Assembly (NCBI RefSeq): GCF_900111935.1
Contig: NZ_FOYN01000001.1
Span: 542,069-606,068 of the forward strand
Source: Halorubrum sodomense
Lineage (GTDB): Archaea > Halobacteriota > Halobacteria > Halobacteriales > Haloferacaceae
Direction of reading: 5' to 3'
Length of the DNA stretch: 64,000 nt
Positions 35,869 through 43,432 of this stretch are shown in pieces. The notes beneath the pieces were generated by a model, which saw only the letters and a list, made by a program, of their open reading frames with translations, was not told the origin of the DNA and ran no database searches. Each line of letters begins with the position of its first letter. Positions within the stretch are counted from its first letter, which is position 1. Both the position numbers and the translations under genes were made by a program.

Positions 35869-37174
35869 CGTCCTCAGAGATGTCGAACGCCGGCGGGCCG
35901 CCGGCCTCTTCCAGCGCTGTGCGAACGGGGTCGTACGCGACGAGGTCGTCGGCGACCTCTGCGGGCGTCAGGTCGTCGAGGAATGCGTCCTCGCCCTCGA
36001 CGCGCGTCTCGCGCATGCGACGCACGAGCTCCTCCGTGTACGAGCGGTACGGGAACGGGTAGAAGCCGATCCGGTCCGACTCCCACTCCGTGTTCTGTAT
36101 CGCGCCCGACTCCAGGTACGGCTCGTGCTCGTCGTAGTGGGTGAGCGCGCGGTCGATCGGCTCCGGCCCCTGCGGGAGCAGCCCGCTCCCCGCCGAGGAG
36201 AGCAGCTGCGCGGCCTCCGAGCGGTTCTCGCGGAGGTACCGCTGCGCGTCGACGAGCCCGCTCATCACGTCGGTCGTCCACTCGGGCTGCGCCTCGACCA
36301 GCTCCTCGCGCATCACGACGACGCAGCAGGCGTGTTCCCGCCACACGTCGCCGGTGAAGCGCAGGATCTTCCCATCGGCCTCCAGCTCGCCGATCGCGTT
36401 GAACGGCTCGGCGACGATGTACCCCTCGATGGAGCCGTTGTTCAGGGCCGCCGGCATGTCCGGTGGCGGCGTCACGACGAGGTTCACCTCGTCGTCGGCC
36501 ACCCCGTCGGCCGAGGAGCCGGTCCGGGGCGTGAGCCCGTGTTCGCGCAGCCCCATCTGGAGGATGACGTTGTGGATGGAGTACCAGAACGGGACGGCGA
36601 CGGTGCCGCCGCCGAGGTCGTCCCAGCTCTCGACGTCGGGCTGGACGGTGAGCGCCGAGCCGTCCGTGTGGTCCCACGCGACGACCTTCGCGTTCGCGTC
36701 CAACTGGTTCCCGTACCGCATCCAGACGGTCATCGGCATCAGGAAGTGGGCGACGTTCACCTCGCCCGCCAGGAACGCCTCGGCGAGGTCCGACCAGCCG
36801 CGGAACAGGGTCGGCTCCGCGGCGTCGACGTCGTGGTCCGCGAAGTGGTCGTTCGCGTACCCGGCCAGGAGCGGCGCGGCGTCCGTGATCGGGAGGTAGC
36901 CGATCTCCGCGGTCGGCGGGCCGTCCCCGCCGCCTCCGCCGCCGAAACAGCCGGCCGTCGAGCCGACGCCCGCGGCCGCCAGCGACGCGAGCCCGGACTC
37001 CTTCATGAACTCGCGGCGCGAGAGCCCCTCGGTCCGGGCCTTCGCCGAGGGGTTCCGCCAGCCGCTCCCGCCGACGAGGCGGCGCGCGCTCGCGGCCACG
37101 TCGGGGTCGACGTCGTCGGGCTCAACACCGTCGCGGTCGGCGTCGCCGCGGTCCGCGTGACTATCGCGCGTCAT
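35834..37174 (-). CDS. ABC transporter substrate-binding lipoprotein, NrtA/NMT1-like, with long N-terminal extension
   Basis: This 446-residue binding protein has Arg53-Arg54 in LSRREFMKES and a lipobox STAGC with Cys76, a Tat lipoprotein signal. An acidic stretch of about 50 residues precedes the signal, which is unusual. The start is supported by the ATGA overlap with the upstream ATPase gene. The mature part shows the NrtA-like pattern IGYLPITDAAPLLAGYAND, then GEVNVAHFLMPMTVWMRYG and VAVPFWYSIHNVIL. NrtA-type proteins bind nitrate, nitrite, bicarbonate or cyanate; which one applies here is unknown. Confidence 0.88.
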   Translation of the reverse strand: MTRDSHADRGDADRDGVEPDDVDPDVAASARRLVGGSGWRNPSAKARTEGLSRREFMKESGLASLAAAGVGSTAGCFGGGGGGDGPPTAEIGYLPITDAAPLLAGYANDHFADHDVDAAEPTLFRGWSDLAEAFLAGEVNVAHFLMPMTVWMRYGNQLDANAKVVAWDHTDGSALTVQPDVESWDDLGGGTVAVPFWYSIHNVILQMGLREHGLTPRTGSSADGVADDEVNLVVTPPPDMPAALNNGSIEGYIVAEPFNAIGELEADGKILRFTGDVWREHACCVVVMREELVEAQPEWTTDVMSGLVDAQRYLRENRSEAAQLLSSAGSGLLPQGPEPIDRALTHYDEHEPYLESGAIQNTEWESDRIGFYPFPYRSYTEELVRRMRETRVEGEDAFLDDLTPAEVADDLVAYDPVRTALEEAGGPPAFDISEDDGYERQETIRF

Positions 37175-38022
37175 TGGATCCCCACCGCTTCCAGGTGTTC
37201 GAAGACGGCCGCGCGCTCTTCGACGAACGCCTCGTCGCCGCGCGACCGCGTCTCGCTGTCGATCGACTCGACGCGCTCGATGCCCGCGGGGACCGGTCCC
37301 ATGACCGCGACGCGGTCCCCGAGGTACACCGCCTCGTCGATGTCGTGCGTGACGAAGACGGTCGTGACGCCGAGCTCGTCGACGATCCGCAACAGTTCGT
37401 CCTGGAGCTCCATCTTCGTCAGCTGGTCGAGCGCCGAGAACGGCTCGTCGAGGAGGAGCACCTCGGGCTCGTTGGCGAGCGTCCGGGCGAGCGACGCGCG
37501 CTGCGCCATTCCCCCGGACAGGTCGGACGTGTCCGCGTCCTCGACCCCGTCGAGCCCGACCAGTTCGAGCAGCTCGTCGACGTGGTCCGGGTCCGGCTCC
37601 TCGCCGCGGAGCCGCGGACCGATCTCGACGTTCTCGCGCACCGAGAGCCACGGGTAGAGGAGCGGGTCCTGGAAGACGACGCCCCACCGGTAGTCGGGGC
37701 CCGTCACCGCCTCGCCGTCGATCTCGACGCGGCCGTCGGTCGGGTCCTCGAGCCCCGCGAGGAGGTGGAGCAGCGTCGTCTTCCCGCAGCCGGACGGCCC
37801 GAGGAGACAGCAGACCTCGCCGGGGGCGACCGACAGGTCGAGCCCGTCGAAGACGAGCGTGTCGTCGTACCGCTTCGTGAGGTCGTCGGCGACGACCGAC
37901 GCCGCGTCGTCGGCGCGGCGGTCCGCGTCGCCGGCGTCGGCGCCGACCGCCGACGCGGCGTCGGACCGGGCGTCCGGCTCGTCGCCGCCGTCGTCGGTCG
38001 CCGCGCGGGACTCGAGCGACAT
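37171..38022 (-). CDS. ABC transporter ATP-binding protein
   Basis: This 283-residue ATPase has an acidic N-terminal extension (about 45 residues) before the ABC domain. Motifs are GPSGCGKTT, the signature LSGGMAQR, the Walker B LLLDEPFSALD and the switch FVTHD. It overlaps the binding-protein gene by four bases (ATGA) and starts three bases after the stop of the signal-less binding-protein-like gene, so it sits in the middle of the operon. Confidence 0.93.
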   Translation of the reverse strand: MSLESRAATDDGGDEPDARSDAASAVGADAGDADRRADDAASVVADDLTKRYDDTLVFDGLDLSVAPGEVCCLLGPSGCGKTTLLHLLAGLEDPTDGRVEIDGEAVTGPDYRWGVVFQDPLLYPWLSVRENVEIGPRLRGEEPDPDHVDELLELVGLDGVEDADTSDLSGGMAQRASLARTLANEPEVLLLDEPFSALDQLTKMELQDELLRIVDELGVTTVFVTHDIDEAVYLGDRVAVMGPVPAGIERVESIDSETRSRGDEAFVEERAAVFEHLEAVGIQ

Positions 38023-38025
38023 CGG

Positions 38026-38979
38026 TCAGTCCGCCGTCGCCTCGGGCTCGTCCTCCTCGGACTCGGCCTCGTCGTCCGGGAGCACGCCCTCGTTTTCGAC
38101 CTCCTCCGCGGTCCCGACGTCGGCGTCGTCCGGGACGAACCCCTTGTCGCGCATCCAGTCCGTGGTGGCGTCGATCCGCTCCTCGTCGGGGGCGCGCACG
38201 GGGAGGAACTCGCGGAGCTCGAACTCCTCGCGGAGCCGCTCGAAGTTCACGTCGTCGAAGGCGGGCTTGTCCGCCGCCTCGTCCTCCAGCAGCTCGATGT
38301 ACCGGTCCGTGTACCCCTCGAGGTCGTCGTTGATGTCGGCGACGGCGCGGTTCAGCGCCGCGAGGAACCCCTCCAGCTTCTCCGGCTCGGGCTGCTCGCG
38401 CGTCGTGATGGCCGCGCGGCACGGGCCGTCGAACACCTCCTTCAGCTCCTCGTCGTACCGGCCGAGGGTGACGAACGGCTCGAGCACCGCGATGGAGTCG
38501 ACCTCGCCGTCCTTGACCGCCTCGAAGCGCTCCTCCGCCTCGCCGACGTGCTCTAAGACGATGTCGTCCTCCTCGAGCCCCTCGTTCTCCAGCATCTCGC
38601 GCATCGAGTAGAACGAGGTGGCGTACTTGTTGATCCCCATCGGTCGACCACGCAGGTCGTCGATGGTCTCGGCGTCGTCGTCGTCGCGGACGAAGACGAC
38701 GCGGTCCCACTCGCTATACGAGCCCACGATGTCGCGGTCGGTCTCGGAGGCTTCCTGGACCGCGTTCCACTCGCAGACGCCGTGGGTGCCGCCGTCCTCG
38801 TCCATGTCGTCCCACCAGTCGGCGTCGAAGGCGTTCTCCCCTTCGAAGTCCTGCGTTCCCGGCGCGAAGTACGAGAGGTCGGCCTCGACCCCCTCGTCCT
38901 CGAAGTACCCCTTCTCTTCCGCGACGTCCTGCACGAGCTTCCACGTGAAGTATTCGTGCGAGATATTCAGGTCTGACAT
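38026..38979 (-). CDS. Signal-less NMT1-type binding protein at head of ABC operon
   Basis: This 317-residue protein has the pattern of a type II substrate-binding fold (EYFTWKLVQDVAEEKGYFEDEGVE in outline, then DRVVFVRDDDDAETIDDLRGRPMGINKYATS). It lacks any signal peptide or lipobox, so it should stay in the cytosol. It is first in the operon, before the ATPase, lipoprotein and permease. An alternative ATG at 38991 exists; a TATA-like TTTATACC about 30 bases from 38979 supports the shorter form. A cytosolic binding domain in such an operon could sense substrate, as the NrtA-like tail of NrtC does in cyanobacteria (inference). Confidence 0.82.
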   Translation of the reverse strand: MSDLNISHEYFTWKLVQDVAEEKGYFEDEGVEADLSYFAPGTQDFEGENAFDADWWDDMDEDGGTHGVCEWNAVQEASETDRDIVGSYSEWDRVVFVRDDDDAETIDDLRGRPMGINKYATSFYSMREMLENEGLEEDDIVLEHVGEAEERFEAVKDGEVDSIAVLEPFVTLGRYDEELKEVFDGPCRAAITTREQPEPEKLEGFLAALNRAVADINDDLEGYTDRYIELLEDEAADKPAFDDVNFERLREEFELREFLPVRAPDEERIDATTDWMRDKGFVPDDADVGTAEEVENEGVLPDDEAESEEDEPEATAD

Positions 38980-39220
38980 CGAATACACCATAGTTTTATT
39001 TTGGGGTATAAATCACGAAACCGACAAACATGTGAGGTGGAACCCTCTTCGCGCAAATATTACGGGCGCCGAATATGTTCGGTTTTCGATTCGACCGCCT
39101 CGGCGACAAAATCGGCCGTAGACGCCCCGATAGCGCTTTTTCGATTCCGGGAGAGGCTGTCTTCCCGCAATCACCGGCAATACTTGGGTATTTCTGCGTT
39201 GACACCCGAACCCCGCCGAC

Positions 39221-40051
39221 TCAGGGCCGATCGATCCGCGCCAGCAACCGACTCGTCGCCGCCGCGTCGAAGGCCATCGGGCGGCGCCACCACGGGCCCT
39301 TCCCGGAGTCGCTCGACAGGTCGGTGACGATCGGGTTCGCTTCGCTCCCGGCGTCGGGCGAACTCAGCGGGACGACCCGGTCGAAGAGCCCCGACGCTTC
39401 GGGGTCACCGACCGCGACGACGCGGGCGTCGAACGGATCGCGCTTCAGGTGCGCGTTCGTCGGGGCGCGCTCGGCGGCGACCGCGCGGTCGACGACGCCC
39501 CCGCCGTCTCCTTCCTCGTCTCCGCCCGAGAGTACCCGCTCGACCCGCATCCCCGCGAAGAGGTACGCGCCCCAGTCGGGCGCGAGGTCGTCGTTGACCG
39601 CTATCCCGCGCTCGCGGAGCCACGCGCCGTCGCGGTCGTCGGCGCCCGCGTCGCCGGGACGCTCCTCGCCCGGGCCCGCCCACCCGTACGGTCGCGGCGT
39701 CAGCGTCGCGTAAAACAGGAGCCGGTCGCCGGGCCCGAGCGCAGCGATGCGGCCCGCCTTGACCCCGTACGGGTCGCCGTAAGTCGCGCGCTCGCGGCCG
39801 TGGACCCCCGGGAACTCCGGGTCGGCGTGGACGGGCGTCTCGCGCAGGCTCGCCGGGACGGCGAAGGGGAGATCGAGGTCGCCGTACGTCGGCATCGACT
39901 CGTCGACCGGGAACCGCTCGCGCGGCAGCGTCGCCGCCGACTCCGGGATCGGAACGTACGCGAAGGAGCCGTCCGGGTAGACGGGGCCGCGGAACCCCGG
40001 CTCGTTCGTGTTGGCGGCGACGTTGACCGCGAGGGCTCGGGGGTCCGACAT
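39221..40051 (-). CDS. Nmad3-like nucleotide-modification-associated domain protein
   Basis: This 276-residue protein begins ALAVNVAANTNEPGFRGPVY, which I recognise as the start of the family called nucleotide modification associated domain 3 (Nmad3). Other conserved-looking parts are GDRLLFYATLTPRPYGWAGP and the C-terminal DSGKGPWWRRPMAFD. The family was defined by association with DNA base modification genes, but no modification enzyme is adjacent here. Its activity is unknown. It follows the DJ-1/PfpI gene with a 16-base gap, so the two may be co-transcribed. Confidence 0.7.
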   Translation of the reverse strand: MSDPRALAVNVAANTNEPGFRGPVYPDGSFAYVPIPESAATLPRERFPVDESMPTYGDLDLPFAVPASLRETPVHADPEFPGVHGRERATYGDPYGVKAGRIAALGPGDRLLFYATLTPRPYGWAGPGEERPGDAGADDRDGAWLRERGIAVNDDLAPDWGAYLFAGMRVERVLSGGDEEGDGGGVVDRAVAAERAPTNAHLKRDPFDARVVAVGDPEASGLFDRVVPLSSPDAGSEANPIVTDLSSDSGKGPWWRRPMAFDAAATSRLLARIDRP

Positions 40052-40067
40052 CGGGGTTCCGGACGCG

Positions 40068-40661
40068 TCAGTCCGCGGTCGCCGCCGTCGCCTCGTGGTC
40101 TATCTCCGTGCCGAGGAGGTCGAGGAACTCCGCGATCCACTCGGGGTGGTCGGGCCACGCCTGCCCGGTGACGAGGTTGCCGTCGGTCGTCACGCCGTCG
40201 ACCCACGAACAGCCGGCGGCCTCGACCTCGGGTCTGACGGCGGGGTACGCCGTCATCTCGTAGCCGTCGAGCACGCCCGCCGCCGCGAGGATCTGCGGGC
40301 CGTGACAGATCGACGCGACCGGCTTGTCGGCCTCGAAGAAGTGCCGAACCGCGTCGAGCACTTCCTCGTAGCCCCGGAGGTACTCGGGCGCGCGCCCGCC
40401 GGGGACGACGAGGGCGTCGTAGTCGGCCGGGTCGACGTCGTCGAAGCCGTGCGTGAGCTCGAAGTCGTGGCCGCGCGTCTCCAGGTACGTCTGGTCGCCG
40501 CGGAAGTCGTGGATCGCGGTCTTGACTGACTCCCCGCTCTCCCGCTCCGGGCAGACGGCGTGGACCTCGTGGCCGACCGCCTGGAGCGCCTGGAACGGGA
40601 CCATTATCTCGTAGTCCTCCCCGAAGTCGCCGACGATCATCAGGATCCGCTGTCCTGTCAT
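40068..40661 (-). CDS. DJ-1/PfpI-family protein
   Basis: This 197-residue protein has the nucleophile elbow VASICHGPQ with Cys119 and His120, and Glu15 in FGEDYE, the usual acid partner. The family includes PfpI proteases, deglycases and glyoxalase-III-like enzymes, and the sequence alone does not choose between them. The early motif LMIVGDFGEDYEIMVPFQAL and the late GNLVTGQAWPDHPEW match PfpI-type members. It is upstream of the Nmad3-like gene. Confidence 0.9.
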   Translation of the reverse strand: MTGQRILMIVGDFGEDYEIMVPFQALQAVGHEVHAVCPERESGESVKTAIHDFRGDQTYLETRGHDFELTHGFDDVDPADYDALVVPGGRAPEYLRGYEEVLDAVRHFFEADKPVASICHGPQILAAAGVLDGYEMTAYPAVRPEVEAAGCSWVDGVTTDGNLVTGQAWPDHPEWIAEFLDLLGTEIDHEATAATAD

Positions 40662-40784
40662 GTGTGTAACACCGGCTGTTGATACGCGCTACTACCCAAT
40701 AACGGTACTGGCGACTGGTAACACACCGCCCGATCTCGCGGGCGACGTGCTTGCCGGACAGCGGAGGCGCGACGGCGCGGATCG

Positions 40785-40923
40785 GTGACTCGCACTCCGC
40801 CGAGGCACTCGATGCCGGTCACTTCGAACCGGGCTCTCCCGCTCCCCGCGTCGGCCGCGACGACGTCCCAGCCGTGCGCGTTGACGATGGTTCGGCCGAC
40901 CGGGAGGCCGACCGGCCCGGCCC
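40785..40923 (-). pseudogene. Remnant of a sensor histidine kinase C-terminus
   Basis: Read on the minus strand, this stretch encodes GLPVGRTIVNAHGWDVVAAD followed by AGSGRARFEVTG. This is the G2 box and final strand-helix of a HATPase domain, closely like GFGLKIVAEVAEAHGW and GGARFEFRG in the kinase at 150-1805. Nothing upstream encodes the rest of a kinase, and the frame then runs on through unrelated residues. It lies directly after the stop of the 59-residue gene at 40932. It is best explained as the last piece of a decayed or recombined kinase gene. Confidence 0.62.
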
Positions 40924-40931
40924 GCGGCGCG

Positions 40932-41111
40932 TCAGTCCGCCAGCTCGACCACCATCACTTCCACGTCCGAATCCGTCCCGTTGGTACGGTACTCCCAGGT
41001 CCCGCGGGGGTCGATGCCGTTTTCGAGGGCGGTGAGAATCACCTGACCGAGAGCCGCCTCGAACTCCTCTGGACTCGACATCTCGTCGTCTGAAGTGAAG
41101 TCGGTTGTCAT
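40932..41111 (-). CDS. Small conserved-type acidic protein
   Basis: This 59-residue protein contains SPEEFEAALGQVILTALENG followed by a beta-like end (VEVMVVELAD). It looks like a compact alpha/beta small protein of the kind common in haloarchaea; no function is known to me. The ATG at 41111 is preferred over an in-frame codon four residues upstream. Downstream lies the histidine-kinase remnant, suggesting rearrangement at this place. Confidence 0.65.
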   Translation of the reverse strand: MTTDFTSDDEMSSPEEFEAALGQVILTALENGIDPRGTWEYRTNGTDSDVEVMVVELAD

Positions 41112-41328
41112 GGTGGGCAGCACACGCGACTGCGATACGACGCCGCCGGATCGTGAGAGTTACCACCACACGGACGAGGGACCGCAGCCGCGTGTCTCAA
41201 CGACATATGACACGGCTTCGCACGGCATAACAGTACCGGAACGCATGGTACACCAAGTTACTATCGGCGCCGTCAGAGCACCGCTACCGAGTCTTTAACG
41301 CGGTTGCGCCAGAACGGGAACGTATCTG

Positions 41329-41985
41329 ATGAGCGTTATCGTCGAGATAACTGTCCCATCTACGGCGTTCGAGTTAGGACAGATCCTCCGGGTCGAACCG
41401 CCGACCGAGGTCACGCTCGAGACGATGGTGCCGCTCGGCGGGCGACCGACACCGTTCGTCCGGATCCGGAACGACGCCCGGGAATCGTTCGAGCGCACCG
41501 TCCGCGACCACCCCTCGGTCGACGAGATCCGACTCGTCAACACGCACGACGACGAGACGCTGTACGCGTTGGACTGGGAGCCCTCCGAGGCCTCGCTGCT
41601 GCGGCGGATCCTCGACCTGGACGCGGTGGTACTCGGCGCGACCGGCACCGCCGACGCCTGGGAGTTCGAACTCCGCTTCCCGACCCACGAGGCGCTCTCG
41701 GCGTTTCAGGACTACTACGTCGACGAGGACATCGAGGTGTCGGTCGCGCGAATCTACAACCCGACGAAACCCGACGCCGGTCCGTGGTACGGGCTGACGT
41801 CCCCGCAGCGCGAGACGCTCGCGGCCGCCGTTGACGCCGGGTACTACTCGCTGCCGCGCGAGATATCCACGCAGGAGCTCGCGGACTCGTTCGACATCTC
41901 CGACCAGGCCGTGACCGAACGCCTCCGGCGCGGCATCGCCACGCTGGTACGGAACACGCTGTTGGTCGACGAGGAGGAGAGTTGA
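41329..41985 (+). CDS. Bat-type helix-turn-helix regulator
   Basis: This 218-residue protein has an N-terminal sensor-like region (about 1-145) and a C-terminal HTH_10 domain (about 152-212, LTSPQRETLAAAVDAGYYSL then ISTQELADSFDISDQAVTERL). This is the architecture of bacterio-opsin activator (Bat)-like regulators in haloarchaea. Its target is unknown. TATA-like GTCTTTAAC lies about 30-40 bases upstream. It converges on the acyltransferase gene. Confidence 0.87.
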   Translation: MSVIVEITVPSTAFELGQILRVEPPTEVTLETMVPLGGRPTPFVRIRNDARESFERTVRDHPSVDEIRLVNTHDDETLYALDWEPSEASLLRRILDLDAVVLGATGTADAWEFELRFPTHEALSAFQDYYVDEDIEVSVARIYNPTKPDAGPWYGLTSPQRETLAAAVDAGYYSLPREISTQELADSFDISDQAVTERLRRGIATLVRNTLLVDEEES

Positions 41986-42019
41986 CCGCCGCGACACCCG
42001 TTTTCCGCCGGACGGACCC

Positions 42020-42922
42020 TCAGTTCGGCGGTCGGAGGTCCCGCTCGAACTCGTCGAACCGTTCGAGGTCCTCGGGGAGGTCGTACTCGATCTCGCGCTC
42101 GTCCTGGTTGTCGGGGAGCCGCCCGTCCTCCAGTTCCTCGGCGGTCTCCTCCCAACCGGGCTTCACGCGGACGCTGCGCGCGGGCGAGCCGACGACGACG
42201 TGGTGGGCCGGAACGTCTCCCTGGACCACCGAGCGCGCGCCGACGACGCTGTTCTCCCCGATTCGGCAGCCGGCTCGGACCATCGCGTCGTAGGTGACGC
42301 GCGCGTCGGCCTCGACGATCGTGTGGAAGTTCCGGACCTCCGTCTGGTCGACGATGTCGTGGTCGTGGCTGTAGAGGTGGACGCCGTCGGAGACCGACGC
42401 GCGGTCGCCGATCGTCAGCTTCCCGCGGTCGTCGAGGTGGACGTCGTCGTGGATCACGACGTTGTCGCCGACCTCGATGTTGTGGCCGTAGGTGACGGAG
42501 ATACCCTTGAAGAAGCGGCAGTTCTCTCCGCACTCGGCGAACAGGTGGTCCCCGAGCATCTGCCGGAACCGGAGCGCGAACTCGACGTTGTCGGCCATCG
42601 GCGTGGCGTCGAACTGCCGCCAGAGCCACTGGAGGTGTTTCGAGCGCTGGAACCGGTCCTCGTCCTTCTCGGCGTAGTACTCCGACTCCAGCGTCGCGTT
42701 ACACGGGTCGTACCCCTGGAGACGGACGCGCTCGGCGCGCGACACGGGCTCGCCGTCCTGCCACGCCTCCCACGCCTCGCGGTCGCCGTGGAGGTCGATC
42801 AGCACGTCGCGGACGACCTCGCAGGTGTCCTCGTCCGAGGAGAGCCGCTCGTCCACCTCGTCGATGAACCCTCGGACCCCGGCCTCGGCGCCGTCCGGCA
42901 GGGACACGTGTCGCTTTGTCAT
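42020..42922 (-). CDS. Hexapeptide-repeat acyltransferase
   Basis: This 300-residue protein has a helical N-terminal part (about 1-130) and a left-handed beta-helix domain with hexapeptide repeats (about 140-245: NIEVGDNVVIHDDVHLDD, then IGENSVVGARSVVQGDVPAH). This is the pattern of galactoside O-acetyltransferase/maltose O-acetyltransferase relatives, which use acetyl-CoA. The catalytic histidine is probably in LYSHDHDI. The acceptor is unknown and no sugar gene cluster surrounds it. Confidence 0.87.
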   Translation of the reverse strand: MTKRHVSLPDGAEAGVRGFIDEVDERLSSDEDTCEVVRDVLIDLHGDREAWEAWQDGEPVSRAERVRLQGYDPCNATLESEYYAEKDEDRFQRSKHLQWLWRQFDATPMADNVEFALRFRQMLGDHLFAECGENCRFFKGISVTYGHNIEVGDNVVIHDDVHLDDRGKLTIGDRASVSDGVHLYSHDHDIVDQTEVRNFHTIVEADARVTYDAMVRAGCRIGENSVVGARSVVQGDVPAHHVVVGSPARSVRVKPGWEETAEELEDGRLPDNQDEREIEYDLPEDLERFDEFERDLRPPN

Positions 42923-42985
42923 CGGCGCCCTTTCGTCGCCGTCCCTCAAAGGGATTCGGTTGTGCGATCGCGGCGCCCGATCCGG

Positions 42986-43162
42986 TCAGTGTAGTTCGGC
43001 GTCGACGAACAGGGCGACGAGCACGCCCACGAACGCGACCGTGAAGACCGGGGCGATCGCGGCCCTACCGAACGAGAGCAGCAGGGCGGTGACCGAGACG
43101 ACGGCGATCGCCGCGAGCAGGGCGACGATCGCGTCGAGTCGACGGCGGAGGGCGTCGTCCAT
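42986..43162 (-). CDS. Small two-helix membrane protein
   Basis: This 58-residue protein begins MDDALRRRLDAIVALLAAIA and contains two hydrophobic helices (about 11-31 and 35-53). No family is recognised. A TATA-like TATTAC lies about 25 bases upstream on the minus strand. It is probably a separate small gene downstream of a 20-bp repeat array. Confidence 0.6.
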   Translation of the reverse strand: MDDALRRRLDAIVALLAAIAVVSVTALLLSFGRAAIAPVFTVAFVGVLVALFVDAELH

Positions 43163-43230
43163 GCCTCCACGGTTGGCGACGAGGGAGTAATATCCGACGG
43201 TCCGGGCCGTGACGCCGTGCCGCATTCTGC

Positions 43231-43360
43231 CACGGTCGCGGGGGGGTCCGCCGCGGTCGCTAGGAATCCGCCGCGGTCGCCAGGAATCCGCCGCGGTCGC
43301 TAGGAATCCGCCGCGGTCGCCAGGAATCCGCCGCGGTCGCGGGGGGTCTACCGCGGTCGT
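43231..43360. repeat. 20-bp tandem repeat array
   Basis: The ten-mer CCGCGGTCGC recurs exactly at 43251, 43271, 43291, 43311 and 43331, with a degenerate copy at 43351 and another near 43231. The bases between alternate between TAGGAATCCG and CAGGAATCCG, giving a 40-bp higher-order period. CCGCGG within each unit is a palindrome. The array lies between the small membrane protein gene and the aldo/keto reductase gene, about 75 bases before the latter's ATG. It has no unique spacers and is not a CRISPR. Confidence 0.9.
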
Positions 43361-43432
43361 CGGAACCCCGTCGATTCCGCTCTCCCGGGACCGACCGCGC
43401 CCGATAAGTGTCCCGACCGCCAACCGACCGGT

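Noticed and set aside
38996-39205. 69-codon minus-strand frame between the ABC operon and the Nmad3-like gene
   Set aside because: It covers an AT-rich promoter region and lacks the codon bias and acidic composition of real genes here.
43231-43360. CRISPR array
   Set aside because: There are no unique spacers; units are directly adjacent at 20 bp. The arrays at 1-114 and 63516-63620 were rejected for the same reason, and no cas gene is present.
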